From Roseobacter cerasinus (GTDB taxonomy: Bacteria; Pseudomonadota; Alphaproteobacteria; Rhodobacterales; Rhodobacteraceae): a DNA stretch of 64,000 bases. The stretch covers positions 62,001-126,000 of the forward strand of contig NZ_BLIV01000010.1 of assembly GCF_009811755.1 (NCBI RefSeq), in the 5' to 3' direction. Under the pieces are notes generated by a model. That model had not been told where the DNA came from, made no database searches, and saw only the letters and a list, made by a program, of their open reading frames with translations. Below are positions 35,824 to 45,534 of the stretch, in pieces; position 1 is the first letter of the stretch; each line of letters starts with the position of its first letter. Made by a program: the position numbers and the translations under genes.

Positions 35824-37281
35824 CTACCCGCCCATGCGGCTTTCGATGCGCGCAACCATCTGTGCAGGCACCTCAGGCTCCGCCAACTGAGCCAACACGC
35901 GCGCCTTGGCCGCTTGCGGCATGCCGCTGCTGCCTTGCACAAAGGCCACAAGACGCGCGCGCCGCTCAGCGCTCAGCTCCAGCAGTTGGGGAGCGGGCTC
36001 CGCAAGCCCCGCGTTCTGGCGCAGCGGGCGCACCGACGCGCCCGGCCCCAAAAGCGGCGTGCGGGTTGTTACCACATCGCGCCCCTCAAGATCGGCCCCC
36101 CGCACCAGCACCGTATCGCCCTGCCTGCGCAGCAATGTGACTGGTAACACCTCCAGTCGTTCCTCTGCCCCCAGGACCAGCACATTGCCGTCTGCGCCAA
36201 GCGCGGATGCAGGCAGGCTGATCACATTTTCCAGCGGTGTCTCCTCGATTTGGACGGTCACGAAATCTCCCGGCCGGAACCCCGGCGCATGGGTCAGCCG
36301 CGCAAAGATGCGCCGCCCTGTCTGCCCATCACCGGCCCCTGCACTGACCCGCGACAGCACCCCGGTGGCCTGCACATCAACCCCCGTGACATCAAGGGCC
36401 GCGGACACGCGCGCATCAATCAGCCCGCCATGCGGCGCCAGCAGTCGCACATATTGCGCGGTCGAGACCTGAAACGACACCTCCAGATCAGTCGGGTCAA
36501 TCAGATCCGCCAGCCGCTCGCCAGTGGCCACGAGGCGACCTGCGACCACGGTTGTATCGCTCAATGTGCCGGAAAACGGCGCCTTGATGGCCGTGTCCGC
36601 AAGATTGCGCTCTGCCTCTGCCAGGGCGATGAGCGCGCGCGAGATGCGCGTGGACGCCTGATCAATGCGGGCTTCGGCGCGCGCCACATCCTGACGTCGC
36701 GCCAACAGGGTGGAACGTGCCGCTGCCGCGTTCAGCTCTGCGGTTTCAATAGCGGCCGCCGTGCCGACGCCCCGATTGGCCAAGTCGACCTGGCGTGTAT
36801 AGGCCTGTTGCCGCAAGGCCACCTGATCTTCTGCGGCCTCCTGTTCCGCGCGCCCCAGATCCAAGGCCCGCCCGGCATCGCGCGCCTCTGCCCGCGCATC
36901 GGCAAGGTCGGCAGACAGCCGATCGACCGCCGCCTGCATCTCTGCCGGATCGATCCGCACCAGGATGTCGCCAGACTGAACTCGCCCTGCGTCCTCGAAG
37001 TTCTCGTGCAACTCAATCACACGCCCCGCCACGGCTGCGCGCAGCTCCAAAGTACGGCGGGATGTGATCTCTCCAAAGCTTTCCAGTACGGGGATAATCG
37101 TACGACTTTCCGCGCGCTGCAGATTGACCGCAAAAACGCGTTCGCGCGCGGGCGACACCTCCGGCTCCTCCGTCAGGCGCTGGTAGATCGCGCCTTGAAC
37201 CACAAACACAGCATAGACGAACAGCCCCAGGCTGATCGCTGCGAGGAATACTCCAATCAGACTCTGGCGCAAAAACCGCAT
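35824..37281 (-). CDS. RND pump periplasmic adaptor (membrane fusion protein)
   Basis: A 485-residue HlyD-like adaptor anchored by one N-terminal helix (SLIGVFLAAISLGLFVYAVF). The lipoyl half-domains are RRTLELRAAVAGRVIELHENF and DTAIKAPFSGTLSDTTVVAG, separated by a long coiled-coil hairpin (~residues 115-225). A beta-barrel with SFQVSTAQYVRLLAP follows. The C-terminal ~70 residues (ELSAERRARLVAFVQGSSGM) are an additional helical tail. It bridges the permease encoded directly downstream to an outer-membrane channel. Confidence 0.9.
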   Translation of the reverse strand: MRFLRQSLIGVFLAAISLGLFVYAVFVVQGAIYQRLTEEPEVSPARERVFAVNLQRAESRTIIPVLESFGEITSRRTLELRAAVAGRVIELHENFEDAGRVQSGDILVRIDPAEMQAAVDRLSADLADARAEARDAGRALDLGRAEQEAAEDQVALRQQAYTRQVDLANRGVGTAAAIETAELNAAAARSTLLARRQDVARAEARIDQASTRISRALIALAEAERNLADTAIKAPFSGTLSDTTVVAGRLVATGERLADLIDPTDLEVSFQVSTAQYVRLLAPHGGLIDARVSAALDVTGVDVQATGVLSRVSAGAGDGQTGRRIFARLTHAPGFRPGDFVTVQIEETPLENVISLPASALGADGNVLVLGAEERLEVLPVTLLRRQGDTVLVRGADLEGRDVVTTRTPLLGPGASVRPLRQNAGLAEPAPQLLELSAERRARLVAFVQGSSGMPQAAKARVLAQLAEPEVPAQMVARIESRMGG

Positions 37282-37375
37282 TTGGCCGTGTTCCTAATAC
37301 CTTACCCCTGAACCGCTTATACCCCAAGATAGCGCCGAAATACACCGATCCACAGCATTGTGACGCAGTTGCGGG

Positions 37376-37918
37376 CTATTTCCGTCGGTGATGCTCATCA
37401 AGGCGCGGAAAAATCTCCACAAAGTTGCAGGGGCGGTGCCGATAATCCAGCTGTTTGGCGAGAATTTCGTCCCACGCATCCTTGCAAGCTCCCGGGCTGC
37501 CGGGCAGCGCAAAGAGATAGGTGCCCTTGGCCACACCGCCTGTAGCCCGGCTTTGCACAGCACTCGTCCCGATCTTGTTCATCGAGACCATGGTGAAGAC
37601 CGTGCCGAAGGCGTCTATCTCCTTTTCATAGATGTCCCGATGCGCCTCAACGGTGACATCACGCCCGGTCAGCCCTGTGCCACCAGTGGAGATCACCACG
37701 TCGATGCCGCTGTCCTCACACCAGGCGCGCAGAAGTGCTGCGATCTCAGCCCGTTCGTCGGGCAGAATGCGGCGATCCGCCAACTCATGCCCGGCTTGCG
37801 TCAGGCGTTCCACCAGAACCTCGCCGGAGCGATCTTCTGCCAGCGAGCGTGTGTCAGAGACAGTCAGCACGGCGATCCTCACCGGAATGAAATCGAGGCT
37901 GTCGTCGATACGGCTCAT
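37376..37918 (-). CDS. moaB: Molybdenum cofactor biosynthesis protein B
   Basis: A 180-residue molybdopterin adenylyltransferase-fold protein: VRIAVLTVSDTRSLAEDRSG, VVISTGGTGLTGRDVT (MPT-binding) and YLFALPGSPGACKDAWDEIL. It adenylates or binds molybdopterin before molybdate insertion by MoeA; the mobAB-moeA genes lie 15 kb to the left. The start at 37918 follows the usual MoaB N-terminus and lies 1 base from the end of the LysE gene. Confidence 0.93.
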   Translation of the reverse strand: MSRIDDSLDFIPVRIAVLTVSDTRSLAEDRSGEVLVERLTQAGHELADRRILPDERAEIAALLRAWCEDSGIDVVISTGGTGLTGRDVTVEAHRDIYEKEIDAFGTVFTMVSMNKIGTSAVQSRATGGVAKGTYLFALPGSPGACKDAWDEILAKQLDYRHRPCNFVEIFPRLDEHHRRK

Positions 37919-37919
37919 G

Positions 37920-38523
37920 TCATGTTCTTTCCAAAAGGGCGAGGCGCCCGGCCAGCGCTGTAAAAATCCCGGCGGTGAGCCAATCCAGCACCCTGCTGCC
38001 CCGTGCCAGCCGACGCCCCAGAGCGCCTGCAAAGGTGCCGACGCATCCGTTGATCACAAACCCGCCGACACCGATCACCGCACCAAAGATGAGGAATTGC
38101 AGCAGCACAGGGCCTGCCTGCGGGTCTACGAACTGCGGCACAAAGGCCAGCACAAAGAGGATCACCTTGGGGTTGGTCAAATTGACCAGCAGCCCCGCGC
38201 GGAAGGCGTCGGCCCGGATCTGCCCTGCGGGGGCGGCGGTCTCCCCGGTGTTGCGCAACGCCTGCCACGCGAGCCACAACAGATAGGCCACACCGATCCA
38301 GCGGATGACATCGAAGGCCAGCGGCGCCGAAGCCACAATCGCGCTGAGCCCCAGGCCCGCCAGTAAAACATGGATCATGCCGCCGGTAGAGATGCCCGCG
38401 CTGGCGCGCCAGGCGGCCCCCGGCCCCTGCCGGATCCCGAGCCCAAGGCAAAACATCATATCCGCCCCCGGTGTCAGGTTGAGGGCAAGCGCGGCTGGGA
38501 TGAAGGCCAAAAGGACAATCGGA

Positions 38524-38531
<8 letters not shown>
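37920..38531 (-). CDS. LysE/RhtB-family amino acid exporter
   Basis: A 203-residue membrane protein with five to six helices. FIPAALALNLTPGADMMFCL contains the conserved GxxxxxTPG-like start, then IGVAYLLWLAWQAL, and LLVNLTNPKVILFVLAFVPQF is the signature NPK motif. It exports amino acids or homoserine-lactone-like compounds; the substrate is unknown. It overlaps the uracil-DNA glycosylase gene by 8 bases and runs into moaB. Confidence 0.92.
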
Positions 38532-39291
<760 letters not shown>

Positions 39292-39342
39292 GCCCCGAGA
39301 CTAGCGCCTGTGCCAGGCGAACTGAACCACGATAAGCGCCGC

Positions 39343-39371
39343 TTGCCCGTGCGCGGCACGCTCCCTATAAG
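39343..39371 (+). promoter_or_regulatory. Promoter of the pyrB operon
   Basis: TTGCCC (39343-39348), a 17-base spacer and TATAAG (39366-39371) form a good sigma70-type promoter. Transcription should begin near 39378, leaving a leader of only ~20 bases. This leaves no room for a classical pyr attenuator. Confidence 0.6.
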
Positions 39372-39398
39372 GTGAGAAATCACGCAAGGCCGCCGCTC

Positions 39399-40346
39399 AT
39401 GAGTTTTCCGCATCGTCATCTGCTCGGGATCGAGACCCTGCGCCCGGAGGAGATCACGACTCTGCTGGATCTGGCGGACCGCTACGCAGCCTTGAACCGC
39501 CAGCCGGACAAACACGCAGACGCGCTCACCGGCCTGACCCAGATCAACATGTTTTTCGAGAATTCCACCCGCACGCAGGCGAGTTTCGAGATTGCGGGCA
39601 AGCGCCTGGGCGCGGATGTGATGAACATGGCCATGCAGGCCAGCTCACTAAAAAAAGGGGAGACGCTGATCGACACGGCGTTGACGCTGAACGCCATGCA
39701 CCCCGATTTGCTGATTGTGCGCCACCCGCACTCCGGTGCCGTGGATCTGCTGGCGCAGAAGGTGAATTGCGCGGTGCTGAACGCGGGTGACGGGCGGCAC
39801 GAGCATCCGACGCAGGCCCTGCTTGATGCGTTGACAATCCGGCGCGCCAAGGGGCGGCTGCACCGGCTGTCGATTGCGATCTGCGGCGATATCGCGCACA
39901 GCCGGGTGGCGCGGTCAAACATCATGCTGCTGGGCAAGATGGAGAACCGCATCCGCCTCATCGGCCCGCCCACGCTGCTGCCCTCCGGCATCGCAGAGTT
40001 TGGTGTCGAGGTCTTCGATAATATGGCCGAGGGCCTTCGGGACGTGGATGTGGTGATGATGCTGCGCTTGCAGAAGGAGCGCATGGACGGCGGGTTTATC
40101 CCCAGCGAACGAGAGTACTACCACCGGTTTGGCCTTGATGCCGAGAAGTTATCCCACGCCAAGCCGGATGCCATTGTCATGCACCCCGGCCCCATGAACC
40201 GCGGAGTGGAGATTGACGGCACACTGGCCGATGACATCAACCGCAGCGTCATTCAGGACCAAGTGGAGATGGGGGTCGCCGTGCGCATGGCCGCGATGGA
40301 CCTGCTGGCGCAGAACCTCAAGCTGACGCGGGCGGAACCGGCATGA
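39399..40346 (+). CDS. pyrB: Aspartate carbamoyltransferase catalytic subunit
   Basis: A 315-residue enzyme joining carbamoyl phosphate and aspartate in pyrimidine synthesis. [21 protein letters not shown] holds the carbamoyl-phosphate site (STRT), [19 protein letters not shown] is the second signature, and [11 protein letters not shown] closes the active site. The ATG at 39399 gives the standard [12 protein letters not shown] start. It is the first gene of a tightly packed set with two small membrane proteins and an inactive pyrC'; its stop overlaps the next ATG. Confidence 0.97.
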   Translation: MSFPHRHLLGIETLRPEEITTLLDLADRYAALNRQPDKHADALTGLTQINMFFENSTRTQASFEIAGKRLGADVMNMAMQASSLKKGETLIDTALTLNAMHPDLLIVRHPHSGAVDLLAQKVNCAVLNAGDGRHEHPTQALLDALTIRRAKGRLHRLSIAICGDIAHSRVARSNIMLLGKMENRIRLIGPPTLLPSGIAEFGVEVFDNMAEGLRDVDVVMMLRLQKERMDGGFIPSEREYYHRFGLDAEKLSHAKPDAIVMHPGPMNRGVEIDGTLADDINRSVIQDQVEMGVAVRMAAMDLLAQNLKLTRAEPA

Positions 40347-40888
40347 GCGCCCCCATCCGCATCCCCCAAGGCGAGCGCGGCAAGATCCGCGTTTTCGCAA
40401 TCAATCAGCCGCCCGAGGAGATCGCGACGGCCCTCAAAAAGCAGCCCAAAGCCGATCTGGCCCGAGAATTGCTGAACGCACCACATCTGAGCACCACAAG
40501 CGCAGAAATCTTCCCGATGTCCGATTTGGCCGGTGTCGGGCTGGCTGGCTACCTCAGTGAAGGCTATGCGGTCGAAGATGACGCCCTGGCGCCCGACCGC
40601 GCGAAGCTCGACGCGCTCGACGGTTACGTCATGTTGCTGTTCTCCGACAGCTTTGGCGGCGCGGCGGCTGAGTTGGAACCCGGCCCCACTCTCACCATCA
40701 TCGGAACTTATGCCGAGCTCAGACCTTCCGGGACCACGGGCGCCATCGACACCGACAGCGCCAGACCCTATTCCGGCGCGTCAGGCGTGACGCCGCCTGC
40801 CCCGGCGCGGCGATCTGCGGGCAGTTCGGTGATGGTACTGGCGGCAGCAGGTCTTCTGGGGTTGGGCCTGTGGTGGTTCTTTTCATAA
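40343..40888 (+). CDS. Tail-anchored protein between pyrB and pyrC'
   Basis: A 181-residue protein. The first ~135 residues form a soluble domain ([65 protein letters not shown]). A Pro/Ala-rich linker leads to one C-terminal helix ([18 protein letters not shown]), so it is probably anchored in the inner membrane facing the cytoplasm. The family is not recognised. ATGA overlap with pyrB implies translational coupling and perhaps membrane association of the pyrimidine enzymes. Confidence 0.8.
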   Translation: MSAPIRIPQGERGKIRVFAINQPPEEIATALKKQPKADLARELLNAPHLSTTSAEIFPMSDLAGVGLAGYLSEGYAVEDDALAPDRAKLDALDGYVMLLFSDSFGGAAAELEPGPTLTIIGTYAELRPSGTTGAIDTDSARPYSGASGVTPPAPARRSAGSSVMVLAAAGLLGLGLWWFFS

Positions 40889-40907
40889 CGGCGGAGACAC
40901 AGTCAGC

Positions 40908-41009
40908 ATGAACGCACCAAAAGATCCCAAAATGTCAGGCCGCATCGCGATGATCGCGCTACTCGTGGCCTTTGGCGTTGTCGGGCTGATGATCTGGGTG
41001 GGCGGATGA
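40908..41009 (+). CDS. 33-residue single-helix membrane protein
   Basis: A short frame between the tail-anchored protein gene and pyrC': MNAPKDPKMSGRIAMIALLV, then AFGVVGLMIWVGG. It has a basic N-terminus and one membrane helix. A GGCGGAGA lies 10 bases ahead of the ATG, and the stop overlaps the pyrC' ATG by 4 bases, as between other genes of the operon. This coupling supports it being real. Function unknown. Confidence 0.7.
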   Translation: MNAPKDPKMSGRIAMIALLVAFGVVGLMIWVGG

Positions 41010-42289
41010 CCAAACTGACCTTTCTCAACGCGCGTCTCGTCGATCCGGAGACCGATGAGATCGTGATCGGCGGGCTGGTGGTCGAAGACGGACGCATCAC
41101 CCGGCGCCTGCCCAAGGACGCGCCGCGGCTGACCTCGGGGCGGGTGATCGACTGTGGCCTGAAATATCTTGCTCCGGGGCTTGTCGATCTGGGCGTGAAG
41201 GTCTGTGAACCGGGGGACCGGCATAAGGAAAGCTATCGTTCCGCCGGGCTGGCCGCAGCCGCAGGCGGCGTAACCACCATGATCACCCGGCCTGACACCG
41301 CCCCCGCGCTCGACAGCCCCGAAGCGCTGGAGTTTGTCGCCCGCCGCGCAGGCGAAGCGGCCCCGGTGAACGTGCTGCCCATGGCGGCCCTAACCAAAGG
41401 CCGCGCGGGCCGGGAGATGACCGAGATCGGCTTTCTGATGGACGCAGGTGCCGTGGCCTTCACCGACTGCGACCGGGTAGTCACGGACACCAAGGTGTTC
41501 TCCCGTGCGCTGACCTATGCGCGCAGCCTCGGCGCGCTGGTCGTGGCCCACCCGCAAGACCCCGGCTTGAGCAAGGGCGCGGCGGCAACCTCGGGAAAAT
41601 TCGCCAGCCTGCGCGGCCTGCCAGCTGTGTCCCCCATGGCAGAGCGCATGGGTCTGGATCGTGACATCGCCCTGGTGGAGATGACGGGCGCGCGCTATCA
41701 CGCCGATCAGATCACCTGCGCCCGTGCCCTGCCTGCGCTGGCGCGCGCCAAGGCAAACGGGCTCGACATCACAGCGGGCACATCTATCCATCATTTGACG
41801 TTGAATGCGCTCGACGTGGCGGACTATCGCACCTTCTTTAAGCTGAAGCCTCCTTTGCGGGATGAACAGGATAGGCTCGCTGTGGCGGAGGCCGTGAAGA
41901 CCGGGTTGATCGATGTGATATCGTCCATGCACACGCCGCAGGATGAAGAGAGCAAGCGCTTGCCCTTTGAGGAGGCCGCCTCTGGCGCTGTTGCGCTGGA
42001 AACATTGCTGCCTGCGGCCATGCGGCTTTACCATGCCGATCTGATCCCGCTGCCTACGCTGTGGCGCGCGATGTCGCTGAACCCCGCCCGACGACTTGGG
42101 CTGGACTGCGGCACGCTGCAGGTCGGTGCGCCAGCCGATCTGGTGTTGTTCGACCCCGACGCACCCTTCCTGATGGATCGCGCGACCCTGCGCTCCAAAT
42201 CGCGCAACACGCCTTTTGACGGGGCGCGGATGCAGGGCAAGGTGATTTCGACCTTCGTGGGCGGCACCTGCGTGTACGAGAGGGCCTGA
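41006..42289 (+). CDS. Dihydroorotase-like protein PyrC', predicted inactive
   Basis: A 427-residue amidohydrolase-fold protein in the position of pyrC after pyrB. The metal-binding HxH of active dihydroorotases is lost: PGLVDLGVKVCEPG has Gly63 and Lys65 where both His should be, and Cys67 in place of the substrate-binding Arg. The catalytic Asp of IATDHAPH is Met308 in ISSMHTPQ. Such PyrC' proteins are known to be structural partners of aspartate carbamoyltransferase in other proteobacteria. A separate active dihydroorotase must be encoded elsewhere. The rest of the fold, including SIHHLTLN and the C-terminal FDPDAPF, is intact. Confidence 0.9.
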   Translation: MTKLTFLNARLVDPETDEIVIGGLVVEDGRITRRLPKDAPRLTSGRVIDCGLKYLAPGLVDLGVKVCEPGDRHKESYRSAGLAAAAGGVTTMITRPDTAPALDSPEALEFVARRAGEAAPVNVLPMAALTKGRAGREMTEIGFLMDAGAVAFTDCDRVVTDTKVFSRALTYARSLGALVVAHPQDPGLSKGAAATSGKFASLRGLPAVSPMAERMGLDRDIALVEMTGARYHADQITCARALPALARAKANGLDITAGTSIHHLTLNALDVADYRTFFKLKPPLRDEQDRLAVAEAVKTGLIDVISSMHTPQDEESKRLPFEEAASGAVALETLLPAAMRLYHADLIPLPTLWRAMSLNPARRLGLDCGTLQVGAPADLVLFDPDAPFLMDRATLRSKSRNTPFDGARMQGKVISTFVGGTCVYERA

Positions 42290-42897
42290 TGCCGATAGTT
42301 GACCACGCGCCCATGATCCTGGCCCTTTGGGCTGTCTTTGGCTATCTGCTGGGATCCATACCCTTTGGTATGGTTCTGGCACACATCATGAGTCTTGGGA
42401 ACTTGCGCGAGATCGGCTCCGGCAACATCGGCGCAACCAATGTGCTGCGCACGGGAAGCAAAGCGGCGGCGGCCCTGACGCTGCTGCTGGATGGCGGCAA
42501 GGGGGCGGTTGCCGTCCTGCTGGCTCGGGGCTTCGGCGGAGAGGATACCGCACAGATCGCAGGGCTAATGGCCATGCTCGGGCACTGCTACCCTGTCTGG
42601 CTGCGGTTCCGGGGGGGCAAGGGAGTCGCCACGTTTCTGGGGATTGTGCTGTCGCTCAGCTGGCCAGTCGGTGTGGGCTGCTGCCTGGCCTGGCTGGCGG
42701 GGGCGCTGACCTCTCGCATCTCATCGATGGGCGCGCTTTTCGCCGCCGCTGCCAGCACACCGCTGATGATCTCCACCGGGCGCGCACAGGGGCTGATTCT
42801 CGGCATTATCCTGACGCTGCTGATCTTCTGGCGGCACCGCGCCAACATTGCCCGCCTGCGCGCGGGAACCGAGCCGAAAATTGGCGGGAAATCCTGA
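42289..42897 (+). CDS. plsY: Glycerol-3-phosphate acyltransferase PlsY
   Basis: A 202-residue inner-membrane enzyme that transfers an acyl group from acyl phosphate to glycerol 3-phosphate, the first step of phospholipid synthesis. LLGSIPFGMVLAH is motif 1, REIGSGNIGATNVLRTGSKA and LDGGKGAVAVLLA motif 2, and WLRFRGGKGVATFLG motif 3. It has five membrane helices. The start overlaps the pyrC' stop (TGATG). Confidence 0.96.
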   Translation: MPIVDHAPMILALWAVFGYLLGSIPFGMVLAHIMSLGNLREIGSGNIGATNVLRTGSKAAAALTLLLDGGKGAVAVLLARGFGGEDTAQIAGLMAMLGHCYPVWLRFRGGKGVATFLGIVLSLSWPVGVGCCLAWLAGALTSRISSMGALFAAAASTPLMISTGRAQGLILGIILTLLIFWRHRANIARLRAGTEPKIGGKS

Positions 42898-42919
42898 CCA
42901 CCTACCGCTTGCACAGGCC

Positions 42920-43177
42920 TTGGCGCGCCTTGCAGCCCTTCCGGCGGGCAGCACCAATGGAATCGCCGAAAACCGCCGCTACATGGTCACCAAGACCCTG
43001 TTCAGCGGTGGGCGATCCGTGAAACTCGTCGCCAAAGAGCTGGGTGGATCCGACTACATCAGCCTGAACGTCTATCACCTGAGCAGCGGGCCGCGCCTCA
43101 TTCCGTGCGAGATGAGCCGCGTCAAGGTCGTCCACTTTCTGCTGGTCCTGCGCATCACAGATCAGGACGCGGCATAA
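42920..43177 (+). CDS. Small conserved-looking protein, unknown function
   Basis: An ~85-residue basic protein with NRRYMVTKTLFSGGRSVKLV, AKELGGSDYISLNVYHLSSG and LIPCEMSRVKVVHFLLVL: a compact beta-strand-rich pattern that does not look random. The start is unclear: the frame is open back into plsY, and the first usable codon after plsY is the TTG at 42920. It follows plsY by 22 bases and overlaps the convergent ectC by 16 bases. Confidence 0.6.
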   Translation: MARLAALPAGSTNGIAENRRYMVTKTLFSGGRSVKLVAKELGGSDYISLNVYHLSSGPRLIPCEMSRVKVVHFLLVLRITDQDAA

Positions 43178-43548
43178 CTGCCGTCCGGCCCGTGCACTTC
43201 ATCGCCCTGCAGAGCCGGGGAGAACACACAAATAAAGTGCAGTGGCTCCGGGCCGAGCGCCTCGACCTGGTGACGTTCATGCTCGTTTGGCGCATAGAGC
43301 ACGCCCGGCCCGATCTCATGGACCAGACCTGTGTCCAGTTCTGTCACCCGCCCGGTGCCACCGATGCAATAGCAGGCCTCGACGTGGTTCTTGTACTGCA
43401 AGCTCAACACCTCGCCCGGCATCACCTTGGTGTCCGTCATCGAAAACCCCATCCCGTCGCTTTTCACCAAAAGGCGCAGGCTGCTCCAGCCGGGTCCAGA
43501 GGCATCGCGCGCGGTGCCTTCGAGGTCTGATTTCCGTGTCACGATCAT
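43162..43548 (-). CDS. ectC: Ectoine synthase, orphan
   Basis: A 128-residue cupin that cyclises N-gamma-acetyl-diaminobutyrate to ectoine. It aligns along its full length with EctC: MIVTRKSDLEGTARD, WSSLRLLVKSDGMGFS, QYKNHVEACYCIGGTG and YAPNEHERH. The iron ligands known from other EctC proteins fall at Glu57, Tyr85 and His93, all present. AAGGAG stands 6 bases before the chosen ATG. There is no ectA, ectB, ask or ectD nearby; neighbours are an unrelated small gene and an aldo/keto reductase. Confidence 0.85.
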   Translation of the reverse strand: MIVTRKSDLEGTARDASGPGWSSLRLLVKSDGMGFSMTDTKVMPGEVLSLQYKNHVEACYCIGGTGRVTELDTGLVHEIGPGVLYAPNEHERHQVEALGPEPLHFICVFSPALQGDEVHGPDGSYAAS

Positions 43549-43620
43549 GCTCTGCTCCTTTTGATCCGATACCGGGATTGACTGTTGCACGGCTGCGCGG
43601 ACCGTGCCACTTCTGACCGT

Positions 43621-44559
43621 ATGAGCAAACTCTTAACAAGTCCCGACGGGACCCCCGCCAGCCGTCTCGCCTTTGGCACCATGCAGTTTGGAGGCCGCGC
43701 CGACGCAGGCGCCTCTCGCGCCATGTTCGACGCCTGCATCGCTGCGGGCATCACCCATTTCGACACCGCGCATGTTTACAATGACGGGGCCTCAGAAGAG
43801 TTGCTTGGCGGAATGCTGGGCGACCAACGCGATCGTCTGATCATTGCGACCAAGGCCGCCTATACGGGCGGCGGGTCAAAGAAGAACATTCACGACAGCT
43901 TTGCCATCTCGCGCCAGCGGCTCAATATGGACATGGTCGATATCCTCTATATGCATCGGTTCGATCCGAATACCGACCTGCATGAAAGCATGGAGGCGAT
44001 GGCCGAACTGAAAAGCCAGGGCCTTATTCGCTATGTGGGCGTATCGAACTTCGCCGCGTGGCAGGTGGTCAAGGCCATCAACATCGCCGCGAAATTCGAT
44101 ATCGCCATCAATATCTTGCAGCCCATGTACAACCTTGTAAAACGCCAGGCCGAGGTGGAAATCCTGCCCATGTGCGCCGATCAAGGCGTGGCCTGCGCGC
44201 CCTACTCGCCTCTGGGCGGAGGGCTGCTGACCGGTAAATACGCCAGCGGCGGCGGGGGCCGCCTGACCGAAGATGACCGCTATGCGGCGCGTTACGGTCT
44301 TGACTGGATGCATCAGGCGGCTGTGGGACTGAGTGAGGTTGCCGCTGACGTGGGCGTCGACCCGGCGACCCTGGCCGTCGCCTGGGCGGCGGCACATCCC
44401 ATGGGCCCGACCCCGATCATCTCGGCCCGCTCCGCCGAACAACTTGCGCCATCGTTGGATGCGCTGTCTTACGAGATGAACCCGGAGCTTTATGCGCGGC
44501 TGGCAGCCTTGAGCCCGACCCCACCACCCGCAACAGATCGCATCGAAGAACAGGTCTGA
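43621..44559 (+). CDS. Aldo/keto reductase
   Basis: A 312-residue NADPH-dependent TIM-barrel oxidoreductase: LAFGTMQFGGRADAGASRAM, GITHFDTAHVYNDGASEELL (catalytic Asp and Tyr), IATKAAYTGGGSKKNI (Lys), DILYMHRFDPNTDLHESMEA (His) and LIRYVGVSNFAAWQV. The tetrad Asp-Tyr-Lys-His is intact. The substrate is unknown. It is divergent from ectC, with 72 bases between. Confidence 0.92.
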   Translation: MSKLLTSPDGTPASRLAFGTMQFGGRADAGASRAMFDACIAAGITHFDTAHVYNDGASEELLGGMLGDQRDRLIIATKAAYTGGGSKKNIHDSFAISRQRLNMDMVDILYMHRFDPNTDLHESMEAMAELKSQGLIRYVGVSNFAAWQVVKAINIAAKFDIAINILQPMYNLVKRQAEVEILPMCADQGVACAPYSPLGGGLLTGKYASGGGGRLTEDDRYAARYGLDWMHQAAVGLSEVAADVGVDPATLAVAWAAAHPMGPTPIISARSAEQLAPSLDALSYEMNPELYARLAALSPTPPPATDRIEEQV

Positions 44560-44777
44560 TCGCCCCCCCCACACGCTGTAAATTTCCGCCGACAGGATGG
44601 GCCGGAATTACACCCAGATGGTGATCTAAAAACGCCTCCCGGGTATCTTGAACGGGGGCATTTTCTTACCAAATTAAAGATGAGAGGGTGGCCAACGGCG
44701 ACGCCTCTCAGGCGAGTCAAAGTCTGCGCGTCGGCGGATAAGTCTCGCTTTCCTCAAGGCTTGCAAAGGAGACCCGC

Positions 44778-45053
44778 ATGGGGCGTGAAGTCACGCTTTT
44801 CAGCAGCAAAGAACCCAAATCCCGCAGTGAGGTCGCAACTTTCCTGCGCAGTCTTGCCGACCGTCTTGACACCGCCAAGGTCACGCTGCGCCAGGGGCAA
44901 GACGAGATTGTGCTGAGCCTGCCGGATGAGATGACCCTTGAGCTGAAAGTCGAGGATGAGGACAAGCGGCGCAAAGGGGTCCAACACAGCCTTGAGGTCG
45001 AATTGAAATGGTATGATGGCGACAGCGCAGCAGGACCGGTCAGCTTGGGGTAG
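44778..45053 (+). CDS. Amphi-Trp domain protein
   Basis: A 91-residue protein matching the amphi-Trp domain: VTLFSSKEPKSRSEVATFLR, LADRLDTAKVTLRQGQDEIV, LSLPDEMTLELKVEDEDKRR and the closing HSLEVELKW. AAAGGAG stands before the ATG. The function is unknown. It is the last ordinary chromosomal gene before the insertion-sequence region. Confidence 0.88.
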   Translation: MGREVTLFSSKEPKSRSEVATFLRSLADRLDTAKVTLRQGQDEIVLSLPDEMTLELKVEDEDKRRKGVQHSLEVELKWYDGDSAAGPVSLG

Positions 45054-45329
45054 CCCGGCGGTGCTGCCATCTGTATCGGCACCGACTGCACCGCAGTTTT
45101 GGTAGAGTCAGCGGTCAGGAAGCCAGAACAGCTTCCCTGGCGTGAGCGCGGGCCGGTACCAGATCGCCATACCAAGTGCCGCTTCTTATGGTCCGTTTCT
45201 GCGTGTCATAGTCCACGTGCGAGAAACCGGACCGCATCTTGCAGCCCTCCGCCAGCCTTTTTGCCCAAATCACCCGACGGCCGCCCCCCCTTCTCCGGAC
45301 GGAATTACCGTTTACCGATGATCCCGCAG

Positions 45330-45530
45330 AGCGGTACTCCGGGTCTGAAGAAACTGGAGCGGGACAAGCTGATCGCCACCGAAAAGCTCGAAAATCAGAG
45401 CCCAAAACAAAGGCACCTTCGAGCACTTGTTCGAATACGCCTGTCTGTTTCACGCAGACCCTTGGAAACTCTGGGAAAATGGAATTTGGCCCTGCGTAGA
45501 GCGGTGCTAGAGTTGGCATTTGCCGAGCGG
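45330..45530 (+). pseudogene. Serine recombinase C-terminal remnant
   Basis: In one frame KKLERDKLIATEKLENQSPK and in the next GTFEHLFEYACLFHADPWKL, then back to LALRRAVLELAFAERIA: together these are the C-terminal coiled-coil and tail of a large serine recombinase (resolvase/invertase family), broken by frameshifts and a stop. The catalytic N-terminus is missing. It is a dead fragment. Confidence 0.7.
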
Positions 45531-45534
45531 ATTG

